64,000 nt of DNA from a bacterium (GCA_018435605.1 JAHDNF010000006.1:62001-126000); one strand, 5' to 3'. Shown: positions 44,126-53,746, counted from the stretch's first letter. Program-made: numbers and translations. The notes: generated by a model from the sequence alone, not told the origin.

Positions 44126-45276
44126 TGAAAAGCTATGCGATGATAGTATTGTTTTTGTTATGCGGTATTTTTATTTCGCCGGCGGTTGACGGTAATTCCA
44201 AACCGTTTGGATTATGGATAGAATGTGAGGGACATTACTCAACGCTCAATACCCGTGCTTCTATTTTGGCTATGATTGAGGATGCGGCAACTATGGGTGT
44301 TACCGATCTGTTTATACAAGTGCATCGGGGCAACAGAGCGTGGTTTGATTCTTCGTATGCCGATACGACTCCTTACAAGACGATTATGGAGAAGGAGAAT
44401 ATTGATCCTGTAAGATTTACTATAGACAGGGCAAAAGAGCGTGGAATGAGAGTTCATCTTTGGCTGAATTGCTTCAGGGTACTTCGGAACCTTGAATCTC
44501 CTATAGTACAGCAGTTGGGGACAAAAATTTTTACTCGCGACGGCAAAAAACGCTTGATACTGGATTATCCCAAAGAAGATTTGCCTGACGGCGGATATTG
44601 GCTTGACGCCGGAGATTTGCAGGTGCAGGAATACCTTGTCAATCTGATGACCGAGGCGATTCAAAAATATCCTGACTGTGCGGGTCTTCATCTTGATTAT
44701 GTGCGGTATCCTTACAGGGTTCCGTTTTATCCGGGTTCGCAGTGGGCAGGCGGACATGGGTTCGGTTACGGTATAGACAGTGTCAACCGGTTTGAGCAGG
44801 CAACCGGTTTAAATCCGTTTACCATGGAATTGAATCGCGAAAACGCGCAGAAGTGGGATTCGTGGCGGCGTGATCAGGTTACGGAATTTGTTCAAAAAAT
44901 AGCTAAGGTTTGTAACGATAGGAACAAAACTATTTCTACAGCGGCTATTTGTTGGGCGGATAGAGCATATCTGAGCGCTTTTCAGGATTGGCGCAGGTGG
45001 ATGGAAGACGGTACAGTATCTTTTGTAGCATCCATGAACTACACTACCGATCGGCGGTTTGCTCGCTATTTATCGCGCGAGGCCATTGCTTCCAAAGCCA
45101 ATTCAAAGGCGTACATCGGATTCGGTGCTTACATGTTGACCGACCAGCCGGAAAACATGGCGGCACAAATTGACGATGCGTTGCAACTGGGTGCTGACGG
45201 GATTGTCATTTTTTCCTACGATGCGATAAAAAAATATCCTGCAATTATGAAAGTAATTGCCGATAAAGCGCGTTAA
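44125..45276 (+). CDS. Secreted glycosyl hydrolase-like family 10 (GHL10/DUF187) protein
   Basis: 383 residues with a signal peptide to about PAVDGNS. The barrel begins KPFGLWIECEGHYSTLNT and continues DAATMGVTDLFIQVHRGN, RAKERGMRVHLWLNCF, the strand GLHLDYVRYP (conserved Asp and Arg of GHL10), STAAICWAD and VASMNYTTD, ending with ADGIVIFSYDA. GHL10 proteins act on glycans including peptidoglycan-related polymers in studied cases; the substrate here is not known. Coupled to the small lipoprotein in front, which might position it at a membrane. Confidence 0.85.
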   Translation: MKSYAMIVLFLLCGIFISPAVDGNSKPFGLWIECEGHYSTLNTRASILAMIEDAATMGVTDLFIQVHRGNRAWFDSSYADTTPYKTIMEKENIDPVRFTIDRAKERGMRVHLWLNCFRVLRNLESPIVQQLGTKIFTRDGKKRLILDYPKEDLPDGGYWLDAGDLQVQEYLVNLMTEAIQKYPDCAGLHLDYVRYPYRVPFYPGSQWAGGHGFGYGIDSVNRFEQATGLNPFTMELNRENAQKWDSWRRDQVTEFVQKIAKVCNDRNKTISTAAICWADRAYLSAFQDWRRWMEDGTVSFVASMNYTTDRRFARYLSREAIASKANSKAYIGFGAYMLTDQPENMAAQIDDALQLGADGIVIFSYDAIKKYPAIMKVIADKAR

Positions 45277-45282
45277 ACGATT

Positions 45283-45810
45283 ATGGGCATAGAAAAAGAC
45301 CATTTACCGGTAATGCTTATTTGCGCAGTACTCGCCGCGGATACGGATTATTTAGCTCGGGCGATATCTTCATTGACCGGAGAATTCGGGGATATTGCCA
45401 TGCAGAGCGATGTTATACCGTTCGATTTTACCGAATATTATAACGAAGAAATGGGTAGCTCTATTGTTCGACAATATTTCGGATTTGAACGATTAATCAG
45501 TCCCGATCAGATAGCGGACATAAAGCGGTGTACAAATGCAATAGAGAAAACCTTCGCTACAGGAAACCGGCGGCAGGTTAACCTTGATCCGGGTTATTTG
45601 ACACTAGCAAAACTAGTGCTGGCCACGACCAAAGACGCGACACACCGATTGTATTTGCGGGACGGCATTTACGCTGAGTCGACTCTATTTTTCAAGGCAA
45701 AAACATTTCATATATGGCAGTGGACATATCCCGATTATAGAGCGCAGTCGACTATCTTTTTTTTAAATGAGTTACGTGAAAAGTACAAAGATAAGCTGAA
45801 AAGTTTGTAA
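45283..45810 (+). CDS. DUF4416 family protein
   Basis: 175 residues, cytoplasmic. Family features: PVMLICAVLAAD opening, VIPFDFTEYYNEEMG, FERLISPDQIADIKRCTN, RQVNLDPGYLTLAKLVLATT, HRLYLRDGIYAESTLFFK and TYPDYRA. DUF4416 is common in anaerobic and thermophilic bacteria; no function is known. It lies 6 bp after the GHL10 gene. Confidence 0.85.
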   Translation: MGIEKDHLPVMLICAVLAADTDYLARAISSLTGEFGDIAMQSDVIPFDFTEYYNEEMGSSIVRQYFGFERLISPDQIADIKRCTNAIEKTFATGNRRQVNLDPGYLTLAKLVLATTKDATHRLYLRDGIYAESTLFFKAKTFHIWQWTYPDYRAQSTIFFLNELREKYKDKLKSL

Positions 45811-45909
45811 TTCGCAGTTGTGACGGCTGATTAATCAAGAATCGTTGACAAACTACTCATCGCGTAGACATAGTCATTTTATTATACGTCCTTGTTAAAA
45901 AATTAAAAA

Positions 45910-46689
45910 TTACATTGAAGTAATATTTGCTATTGCTTCGCTGATAGCTTGCTCCATGACAAACATAATTCGTTCTTTTGGAGATGATCCGTGGAGCGGT
46001 TTATCGAGCGCGTGCAGATCGTGGAGTATCTCATGGTTTGTAACGGAAATCGGAGAGTCAAGGTAATTAAGGTTGTTTCTTCGCAATGAGCAATACCATA
46101 TAACCTGTCCTGTTTCTACATGTACAAGTCTAAGTTCGATAGAAACATGGGCAACGTATGTACCGATAAATCCGTCTGCGCCGGCTGTTCCCGCCGTTTT
46201 TACATTGAAATATGCGAACGCTTCGTGTACTTCACCTGTAAGAATGGCATCCGCTCCCGATATCTTGCCGATTCTGATAGCTGTATCTTGGTTAGTCAAT
46301 CCGGTAGCTTGGAACTGTTGTTCCTCGATTAGACGCTTTATGTTTCGCCGGTCGACAATATTGAATGAATAGCTGGATATCAATGTACGTTCCGCGATTC
46401 CTGCCGCGATTGATCCGTCGTTTTCCGATAGATATACGTATGAATCATACGGAGGTATATTGAAAGACGGATGAGGGTAAAATTTTTCCGTAGGTTTTTT
46501 CTGACTGTCGATAAAATTCATAACCGCAATTTTCGATATATTGAATGATCGGAAATTAGGGTGAGGAGGACATTGGGCATTTTGCATTGTTTCAGGGTTG
46601 AGATTCAGCACGACAGACTTACTTCCTGATGTTGTGCATGACATCACAAAAAAAGGCATAGTCAATAGCAAGATAACCAATTGTTTCAT
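45910..46689 (-). CDS. CsgG/LpoB-like lipoprotein
   Basis: 259 residues. Lipobox in FFVMSCTTSG (Cys about 18). Mature part matches the CsgG-type fold: ISKIAVMNFIDSQKK, SIAAGIAERTLISSYSFNIVDRR, IKRLIEEQQFQATGLTN, GKISGADAILTGEVHEAFAY, SIELRLVHVETGQVIWYC. Such lipoproteins include the curli channel CsgG, the PBP1b activator LpoB and the flagellar FlgO group. With no curli genes here an envelope-assembly role is more likely. It is convergent with the DUF4416 gene. Confidence 0.75.
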   Translation of the reverse strand: MKQLVILLLTMPFFVMSCTTSGSKSVVLNLNPETMQNAQCPPHPNFRSFNISKIAVMNFIDSQKKPTEKFYPHPSFNIPPYDSYVYLSENDGSIAAGIAERTLISSYSFNIVDRRNIKRLIEEQQFQATGLTNQDTAIRIGKISGADAILTGEVHEAFAYFNVKTAGTAGADGFIGTYVAHVSIELRLVHVETGQVIWYCSLRRNNLNYLDSPISVTNHEILHDLHALDKPLHGSSPKERIMFVMEQAISEAIANITSM

Positions 46690-46885
46690 TGTAACCTGCG
46701 AGTTTGCTTATATGTTGAACTGACAATCCCTACTATCGTATAGCCGGACTGCTTATGTCAAGCACAATAAAAAGGTTTTGTCAGATATAATTTAAGTTTA
46801 AAAAAAGGCTTTTTTAAAAAGATTTAATCTAATATGATACATGGCAGGCGATTCAAATAATTTAACCAAGCAATGGAGGGTATTT

Positions 46886-47698
46886 ATGACGGGTTATATA
46901 GAGCAGTTTGGTTTTGTGACTCAAGCGTTTATAGCAGGTTTGTTTACATGGTTTCTTACTGCGCTTGGCGCATCTGCGGTATTCAGCGCAAAGAGCGTCA
47001 GTCAGAAGATGTTGGATTCGATGCTGGCATTTGCCGGAGGAGTTATGATAGCGGCCAGTTTCTGGTCGTTGTTGTCTCCGGCAATAGAAATGTCGGAAGG
47101 ACATCCTATCGGACCATGGTTTCCGGCGGTAGTGGGTTTTTTGCTTGGCGGAGTTTTCCTTAGGTTGATTGACAAAATACTTCCGCATTTGCATCTTGGG
47201 TTTCCAATGAGCGAGGCTGAAGGTATTCATACTAAATGGCGACGCAGTGTACTGCTGGTGCTTGCCGTAACGATTCATAATATACCTGAGGGTTTGGCGA
47301 TAGGCGTAGCGTTCGGTGCGGTAGCCGCAGGGTATCCGTCGGCAACGATTGCAGGAGCGATTGCGCTGGCGATAGGCATAGGCATACAAAATTTTCCTGA
47401 AGGATTTGCCGTATCCGTGCCTTTGCGTCGTGAAGGCCTTTCCCGTTGGAAAAGTTTTTTTTACGGTCAGTTATCAGCCGTCGTAGAACCTATTGCAAGT
47501 GTTATCGGCGCGTTGGCTGTTATTTGGGCACAGCCTATATTGCCTTACGCGCTTGCTTTTGCGGCCGGAGCGATGATTTTTGTTGTTGTTGAAGAAGTTA
47601 TACCCGAATCACAGCGTAACGGGAATACCGACATAGCCACTGCCGGGGCATTGCTTGGATTTTCGGTTATGATGCTTTTAGATGTGGCATTGGGTTAA
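46886..47698 (+). CDS. ZIP family divalent metal transporter
   Basis: 270 residues from ATG 46886 (GGAGG seven bases before). Eight hydrophobic segments. The metal-site helices are [18 protein letters not shown] (HNxPEG) and [19 protein letters not shown], with [10 protein letters not shown] at the C-terminus. Similar to bacterial ZupT/GufA-type transporters that import zinc and other divalent cations. There is no long His-rich loop. It ends in a bidirectional terminator. Confidence 0.92.
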   Translation: MTGYIEQFGFVTQAFIAGLFTWFLTALGASAVFSAKSVSQKMLDSMLAFAGGVMIAASFWSLLSPAIEMSEGHPIGPWFPAVVGFLLGGVFLRLIDKILPHLHLGFPMSEAEGIHTKWRRSVLLVLAVTIHNIPEGLAIGVAFGAVAAGYPSATIAGAIALAIGIGIQNFPEGFAVSVPLRREGLSRWKSFFYGQLSAVVEPIASVIGALAVIWAQPILPYALAFAAGAMIFVVVEEVIPESQRNGNTDIATAGALLGFSVMMLLDVALG

Positions 47699-47722
47699 AA
47701 ATTTGGAAGAGGTGTAAAACGC

Positions 47723-47755
47723 AAAAGGCGCAATCCACAACGGATTGCGCCTTTT
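47723..47755. terminator. Bidirectional Rho-independent terminator
   Basis: GGCGCAATCC (47727-47736) and GGATTGCGCC (47742-47751) make a perfect 10-bp stem with a 5-nt loop, flanked by AAAA on the left and TTTT on the right. It lies between the convergent ZIP gene and the giant secreted protein gene and can serve both. Confidence 0.9.
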
Positions 47756-47780
47756 ATCATTTTTATAGATGATATCGCGA

Positions 47781-50700
47781 TTATGCCGCAGTTTCAAACA
47801 TTCTATTGATTTCACGCTGGCGATTGAGCTGTTCGAGAAAATTGCGTTCCACGACAATAGTCTTTAATGTTCTTACCTGTCCTTCCACATACCCATCATA
47901 GGCCATGATTTCGTTTTCATGTCCGTCTATAGTCATTACGGCTACGAACAGGCCGTTTGCCGCAGATAACACTTCATTTTCGGATTTGGGTCGTTCCTGT
48001 ACAAATATTTGAGCTTTTCTTACAGCATCCGGGCCGAGTTTATCAATATCCATGGTGATGATAGCGATCTGTTTTGCAGGGTTGGTGATTGACGGATATT
48101 TGCCGGTAATGTAATTGACGATCGGATCTATCAACCCCCTGTCCGCGATTACCTGTTCTTTAACCAGCGACTCCGGTACGATGAAATCTATTTTATCTGC
48201 GACATTGTTCACTCTCAAAATACGTTGCATAGCTGTTTCCGGCCTGGTAGTCAGCACGCCGATTTTTACTTTCTGACCGTATTGCTGGTGAATTACCGAT
48301 ATCGCTTCGTTCAAACCGAGCGAGTTGTCGATCATTTCTTCAGGCAGAAGAACTGCACCGGTTACATCGGAAATTTCCTGTGTGAATTTTTGGTTGACCA
48401 ATGCGTTGTAGGCTTTTTCTATTTTGTCGTTTTCCATTTCCTGATTCATGAACCAGTATCTTCCGCCGATGGTAGCAAGAGTGCCTACGCCGATTTCTTC
48501 GGTCAGCTTCATCACTTTTTTGATGTTGTCAGTAGCGGAAAGAGGCGCTTCATCGATACCGTCGGTTATGGTATGGATAATAACATCATTCTTCTGCATA
48601 CCACGCTCTTTAGCTAAATTAAGCAATGCTTCCAGATGTTGAATTGAAGCGTCAACTTCCGCATCGGATACCAAGCCTAGCAGATGCAGTTTTGTATTGT
48701 TGCGCAATGCCCTGTCGATCGCCTCATTGAACACTTGGTTTTGCTTGAACGTTTCGTTTTGTATAGATTCGTCGATAAGAACCATTTCCAGTTTTATATC
48801 TTCTGCGGCAAGACCTGTTCCGATAGCGAAATAATTAGCGTCTGCGTAACCGGGTTTATCTTTCCGCAAACCTACATTTTCTCCTTCTGCCAGCAAATCG
48901 GTAGCAGGCTGGTCTACGAAAAGTTGGTCTAGGTATAACCTCCGGTTTTCGCGTTGCAGTTTTTGTCTTGCAAGATCAATGGCGTTGCCGCGTACATTCG
49001 GAGTTGATCCTATGCCGTCAATTGTTATAAACAACAGGCGGTCGTTGCGTAGCGGCTGAAAATCTTTGAATACTGACGAAGATGTCATGCGGTCGGGTTT
49101 TTCTATACCGAGGATTTCAAGAATTGTTGGGGCGACAGCTCCGAGTGTCAATCCTTCCTGCATTATATCGAGTTCTGTTGCCAGCCGCTGATCTCTGTCA
49201 TCGATATACACAAACGGCACTGGGTTTGCGGTATGGCTGTTGTATCTGCCGCGAACAGGAATATCTTTATCGTCTAGCATCTGTTCGATATTGCCGTAAG
49301 TTCCTGACAGTACGACAGTCATGCCAGACTGACGTGCCGCCTCTATAGTTCTGCGGATTTCTTGATCCATCTGATCGAGTGTTTCTGCGGCGAGAACCAT
49401 GCTACCGGTCTGTCCGGCGATATCTGCCGCTGAGAAGTTTGTCATAACGACTCTGTCGTTGGTTTCCCGTATTCTTTCGATGGTTCGGTCTGCAATTTCT
49501 TTGCTGTTGTAAGCCGGCTTGTCGCCTATGGTATCTACAGGCGGAGTCTCAACCTCTATGAGTGCATAGGTTTCCGGCACGTATGATATGACGCTGTTGC
49601 CGTCGAGAGCGTCTGTCATGGCTTTCAACCGATTTCGTCCGACGATACGCGATTGTGAGACTCCTGCGTCGGAAAGAGCTTTTCCGATGGATGTTTCGGC
49701 GTGAACTTTTGGAAACGCCGTCTTCGAGTTGAGATCGGTAGAATAAGGAATCATAGTATACAGTGACAAGTCGAGGTTTGGAATCGCAGGAAATTGCTGG
49801 AACGACGGGTTCGATAAAGATTCCGCAAGTCCTACAATTTCATCGCCGTTTACATTATATATAATCAGCGAGTCGCCTTTACCTTTTTCATCATAATTTT
49901 CAATGCGTCCTATGGGGTCGCCTTCTGTATCCGCTACTATTTTAGGCCCCATCCTTTCTACGGAAAAATCACCTTCTACTGTTTCCGCAATAGCTGATAA
50001 CAGGTTGGGAACTATCACAGGTGCGCCGATTGCCGGGATCCGGTCTATTAGATTTTGTAGATATATATCCTGTTTAAGCAGTTCTTTGTCTGGTATTCTG
50101 GTTCCGTCGAAGAAAATCTTCAGGTTAAGATCGGGCACGTCTTTTTCTGCCGGTTCACTCAAACGCAGTTCTTCAATAAGTCGTGACGGGGTTTTTACAA
50201 GGTCGTAGTCAGGATGAATTACTACCGCCTTGAAATGCAAATCAAAAAGTGTTACCGGTATAACGATGATTCCGTTATTAGCGCCTTCAACTCGAATATT
50301 CTGCAGGTCGATCTGCAGGTTAGGTACTCCCAATGTGGTGGATATGTCGTTCAGATACTGATTGCCGCCCAATAAGTTAAGTACCTTTTGCTGGTCTTCC
50401 GGCAGTAGATATTCCTTGTCGGTCAGGTCGATGTTTCGATCTATCAGTGACGCGGCTTCGAGAGCGATGCCGTACAGAACTGTGCTTTGAATCATCTGTT
50501 GCCTGCGTTGCGGTATAAATGGGTCAACTGCGGTAACAAGCGGCGGAGGAATTAGCGATGTCCCGGGCAATTGCAGTCCGAACAGTTCGTCTATACGGTC
50601 GTCCTCACCAAGCATGTTGTTGATATACAAGTTGTAATCGTGTTCCTGTGTAATTGTCGGGGCGATGACTGCGTATCCGATATCTTTAGAACGCATCATC

Positions 50701-52145
50701 TCTAGCATGCCTTGCGTATGGAATCCTCCTGAAATCAGAACCGCAGTGTTGGAATCTTCATCTTTCATGAAGCTCAGCGTATTCTCAAAAAGAGCTTCGT
50801 TTCGGACTTCTGCCAGATGATAAAATTCTTCCATGAACTGAAATTTGTCTTCAAAAGGAAAGTGAGCTTGTATATCGGCTATGACACCGTTTCGCGAACC
50901 GATATCCGATAGCGAACTGGCAACATACTTAGATGTGAATGTAGCTTTGAATTTTAAAAACCGCTGGAATTCCTGATTGGAGACTCGCAGGGCAAATAAT
51001 TTTTTGATGATATTGAGACTCGTAGAGATATTGTCTATCGCGCGTTGGTCGTCGGTGACGATAAGTTTTTCTTTGAGAATCTTTATAAGGGCTACTTTTT
51101 CGTCGATCAGGCCTGTGAAGTCGAGTTGTCCGTACATCTCCAAATATTTGAAATAGAAGGCGATATTTGGAAAACGCGCGAGGTCTATCTCTTTGCTGTA
51201 ACATAAATTTTTTAGATAAGCGTAGTAGTCGTTGGATGACATCCTGCCGTTTTTGAAATCTATAGCAACCTGCCTTATGTCCATGATCTCAGCTTCATCG
51301 AGACGAGGACCAAGAAAGTTAAGCAGGTCGACCTGCTCTTTATTGACGTTATCGAAATTTATCCCTTTTTCAAGGTGATTAAGAGTAACAAGCCGGGCGA
51401 AATTTTTATATTCCCTTAGGTTGGTGTTTTGTGCTATCAATATATCTTTCAGGTAATTGCAAAAGTCTACAAGGTTTAGTTTTCCCTCGTCGCTCTCCTG
51501 TTCTTTTGTGTCGAGTTCTCGCAATTCAGCCGGGTAGATTATACTTTTTATCTGTTCCGCAACATCATTGACTTGTTCGTAGTAGCGCATAAATTCGTCG
51601 TTGAATTTCCATGGTTCGGCGAAACTGTGAAAATGTTCCATGTAGGAATCTTCATTTTCTATTCCATAAAGAGTTACCGGCATATCATAGGAAATAGCAA
51701 AATACTCTGATCCTGTGATTTTTCCTATTTTCATAAAATAATCTGCGATTTTACGTCTGACTTCCGTGTTTTTGAGAACATGAAATTTGTCCGCCATGAA
51801 GTGGCCTTTTGCGCCTTCCAGTCCAAAAAGGGTAACATCGTTTTTGTCGGCGAGGATTTTGAGAATTTCCGCGATATTTTTTTGTCCTTCGTAGTTGCAG
51901 TGAACATCCTGTATATGGACAATTAGAGTTTCTTCCAGTCCTTCGTATGTTTCATCTACTTTGCCGACTTCGTGGGGAATGATGATTCGGTCTAAATCTG
52001 CGGATGAACGTACGGCCATAGTGGTATCTTTCTTTGGTGCGGCAATGGCGTAACCGGGAATGGTACAGATCACCATAAGTTGGATACATACGATCGAAAC
52101 GATCACCTTTAAAAGGTCTGCACGAAAAAAGTGTAAGGCCTTCAT
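47781..52145 (-). CDS. Giant secreted protein: ChaN/EreA-like region plus circularly permuted, degenerate iPGM
   Basis: 1454 residues with a signal peptide to about 36. Region A (about 70-500): LIVHIQDVHCNYEGQKNIAE, FGLEGAKGH and late VLISGGFHTQGM recall the ChaN/TraB/EreA fold. Region B (about 725-1025) follows the C-terminal part of 2,3-BPG-independent phosphoglycerate mutase: GPKIVADTEGDPIGRI, LYTMIPYSTDL, NFSAADIAGQTGS, HTANPVPFV, VAPTILEILGIEKPDRMTSS. Region C (1036-1250) is the N-terminal part: LLFITIDGIG, HLLGLVSDAEV, TDGIDEAP, GGRYWFMN. Catalytic Ser (NSEVGH) is YADANY, and the DHGN ligands are TYGN, so it is a pseudoenzyme. The last 200 residues are unassigned. Confidence 0.8.
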   Translation of the reverse strand: MKALHFFRADLLKVIVSIVCIQLMVICTIPGYAIAAPKKDTTMAVRSSADLDRIIIPHEVGKVDETYEGLEETLIVHIQDVHCNYEGQKNIAEILKILADKNDVTLFGLEGAKGHFMADKFHVLKNTEVRRKIADYFMKIGKITGSEYFAISYDMPVTLYGIENEDSYMEHFHSFAEPWKFNDEFMRYYEQVNDVAEQIKSIIYPAELRELDTKEQESDEGKLNLVDFCNYLKDILIAQNTNLREYKNFARLVTLNHLEKGINFDNVNKEQVDLLNFLGPRLDEAEIMDIRQVAIDFKNGRMSSNDYYAYLKNLCYSKEIDLARFPNIAFYFKYLEMYGQLDFTGLIDEKVALIKILKEKLIVTDDQRAIDNISTSLNIIKKLFALRVSNQEFQRFLKFKATFTSKYVASSLSDIGSRNGVIADIQAHFPFEDKFQFMEEFYHLAEVRNEALFENTLSFMKDEDSNTAVLISGGFHTQGMLEMMRSKDIGYAVIAPTITQEHDYNLYINNMLGEDDRIDELFGLQLPGTSLIPPPLVTAVDPFIPQRRQQMIQSTVLYGIALEAASLIDRNIDLTDKEYLLPEDQQKVLNLLGGNQYLNDISTTLGVPNLQIDLQNIRVEGANNGIIVIPVTLFDLHFKAVVIHPDYDLVKTPSRLIEELRLSEPAEKDVPDLNLKIFFDGTRIPDKELLKQDIYLQNLIDRIPAIGAPVIVPNLLSAIAETVEGDFSVERMGPKIVADTEGDPIGRIENYDEKGKGDSLIIYNVNGDEIVGLAESLSNPSFQQFPAIPNLDLSLYTMIPYSTDLNSKTAFPKVHAETSIGKALSDAGVSQSRIVGRNRLKAMTDALDGNSVISYVPETYALIEVETPPVDTIGDKPAYNSKEIADRTIERIRETNDRVVMTNFSAADIAGQTGSMVLAAETLDQMDQEIRRTIEAARQSGMTVVLSGTYGNIEQMLDDKDIPVRGRYNSHTANPVPFVYIDDRDQRLATELDIMQEGLTLGAVAPTILEILGIEKPDRMTSSSVFKDFQPLRNDRLLFITIDGIGSTPNVRGNAIDLARQKLQRENRRLYLDQLFVDQPATDLLAEGENVGLRKDKPGYADANYFAIGTGLAAEDIKLEMVLIDESIQNETFKQNQVFNEAIDRALRNNTKLHLLGLVSDAEVDASIQHLEALLNLAKERGMQKNDVIIHTITDGIDEAPLSATDNIKKVMKLTEEIGVGTLATIGGRYWFMNQEMENDKIEKAYNALVNQKFTQEISDVTGAVLLPEEMIDNSLGLNEAISVIHQQYGQKVKIGVLTTRPETAMQRILRVNNVADKIDFIVPESLVKEQVIADRGLIDPIVNYITGKYPSITNPAKQIAIITMDIDKLGPDAVRKAQIFVQERPKSENEVLSAANGLFVAVMTIDGHENEIMAYDGYVEGQVRTLKTIVVERNFLEQLNRQREINRMFETAA

Positions 52146-52219
52146 TGAAAAACTCCTTTTTTGAAAATTTAAGATAACAGATTTTAATAGCGATTTTTAT
52201 ATGTAATTTTCTAGATATG

Positions 52220-52248
52220 ATTATATCAAAAATTATGGTAAAGGTCAA
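52220..52248 (-). promoter_or_regulatory. Strong sigma-70-type promoter of the giant secreted protein gene
   Basis: On the - strand, TTGACC (complement of 52243-52248), 17-bp spacer, TATAAT (complement of 52220-52225). One mismatch from consensus. The leader would be about 68 nt, with AAAAGGAG just before the ATG at 52145. Confidence 0.7.
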
Positions 52249-52441
52249 TGACAAGCGGCATGCGAGCTAAGCAAATATAATGCCATATATTAGTTACTTT
52301 AAAATCTATTAAGGTTGAGAAAGGAAACGATGTCAGGCAACGCAATCATGCTTACGACAGAAGGACAAGAACGTTGTCGTGCGCAAAAAACATAACCGTT
52401 TAATTTACGATTACTTCCAATTAGCGACGTCTAAACAGAGT

Positions 52442-53746
52442 TTACGGATTCACCTGTTCGACCAGATAATCCACTGCTCTGTCGAGTGAAATTCGTTCCT
52501 GTTGCATGGAATCGCGATGTCTGACAGTTACCGCGTTATCTTCCAGTGTTTCATAATCGACGGTTACACAGAACGGAGTGCCGACTTCGTCTTGTCTGCG
52601 ATATCGTTTTCCGATACTGCCCGCTTCATCGTATGAGGTAGATACGTATCCGCGCAGGTCTTCTTCTAGTTTTTTTGCGATTTCCTGCAGTTGCGGTTTT
52701 TTAAACAAAGGTAAAACCGCTACTTTGATCGGGGCTACGTGAGGAGCGAAACGTAAAACCGTTCTGATATCGTCGTCCACTGATTCTTCTTCGTATGCGT
52801 CGGCAAGCAATGTCAGGAGAATGCGGTCTACGCCTGCAGAAGTTTCTATAACCCACGGAACAAATTCTTTATTGTCGTTAATGTCTTTGTAGGCCATTTT
52901 TTTACCGCTGTATTCCTGATGTTGTGACAGGTCGAAATCACTGCGGTTTGCAATACCTTCAAGTTCCTGCCATCCGAATGGGAATTCGTATTCGATGTCG
53001 ACACATGATTTGGCGTAATGCGCCAGTTCTGTTTTCTCGTGGGGACGTATTTTAAGGCGTTCGGGTTTAATTCCCATGTAGTGATACCATTTGATCCGGC
53101 GTTCGATCCAGTAGTCGTTCCATGTTTCATCAGTACCGGGTTCGACAAAAAATTCCAGTTCCATCTGCTCGAATTCGCGGGAACGGAAAATAAAGTTGCG
53201 GGGTGTGATTTCGTTTCTGAAACTTTTTCCGATTTGAGCAATACCGAACGGAATTTTCTGGCGCGAACAGTTGAGAACCGTAAGATATTGGGCGAAAATG
53301 GCCTGAGCAGTTTCAGGGCGCAGATAAGCAACGGACGCGGCGTCTGCCATAGCTCCGACTTGCGTTTTGAACATGAGGTTGAACGGGCGCGGTTCTGTAA
53401 GTTCGCCTTTGCATTCTGGGCATTGATCTGAATCTAGATGGTCTGCGCGGTATCGTTTTTTGCATTTTTTACAGTCGACCATCATATCCTGAAAATTTGC
53501 GACATGTCCGGATGCTTCCCATATTCTGGGGTGCATAATGATGCTGGCATCCATACCGACCACATTATCGTGCAATCTTACTATGTCTCTCCACCATAAT
53601 TCTTTGATATTACGTTTTAATTCTGAACCGACAGGCCCGTAATCCCAGCAACCGTTCATACCGCCGTAAATTTCACTGCTTTGGAATATGAATCCACGTC
53701 TTTTGCAAAGAGATACGATTTTGTCCATTTTTTCTGCGATATCCAT
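52442..53746 (-). CDS. glyS: Glycyl-tRNA synthetase, alpha2 type
   Basis: 434 residues from ATG 53746; a GTG four codons earlier overlaps the ribosome site AGGTGA. Class II motifs: RGFIFQSSEIYGGMNGCWDY with GPVGSELKRNIKELWW, MHPRIWEASGH, a zinc-like C-x-x-C pair (DCKKCKKRYRADH and CPECKG), RPETAQAIFAQY, IGKSFRNEITPRNFIFRSRE and the C-terminal anticodon domain. This is the single-chain dimeric enzyme of eukaryotes, archaea and many bacteria, not the alpha2-beta2 GlyQS. It is downstream of pta on the same strand. Confidence 0.96.
   Translation of the reverse strand: MDIAEKMDKIVSLCKRRGFIFQSSEIYGGMNGCWDYGPVGSELKRNIKELWWRDIVRLHDNVVGMDASIIMHPRIWEASGHVANFQDMMVDCKKCKKRYRADHLDSDQCPECKGELTEPRPFNLMFKTQVGAMADAASVAYLRPETAQAIFAQYLTVLNCSRQKIPFGIAQIGKSFRNEITPRNFIFRSREFEQMELEFFVEPGTDETWNDYWIERRIKWYHYMGIKPERLKIRPHEKTELAHYAKSCVDIEYEFPFGWQELEGIANRSDFDLSQHQEYSGKKMAYKDINDNKEFVPWVIETSAGVDRILLTLLADAYEEESVDDDIRTVLRFAPHVAPIKVAVLPLFKKPQLQEIAKKLEEDLRGYVSTSYDEAGSIGKRYRRQDEVGTPFCVTVDYETLEDNAVTVRHRDSMQQERISLDRAVDYLVEQVNP

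Noticed and set aside
47781-52145. The giant protein as an assembly or frameshift fusion of separate genes.
   Set aside because: The frame is open over 1454 codons with no internal ribosome site at domain joints, one strong promoter at the front and one terminator at the end.
52352-52382. ACGACA/TGTCGT inverted repeat after glyS as a terminator.
   Set aside because: Only six base pairs, 17-nt loop and no T run on either side.
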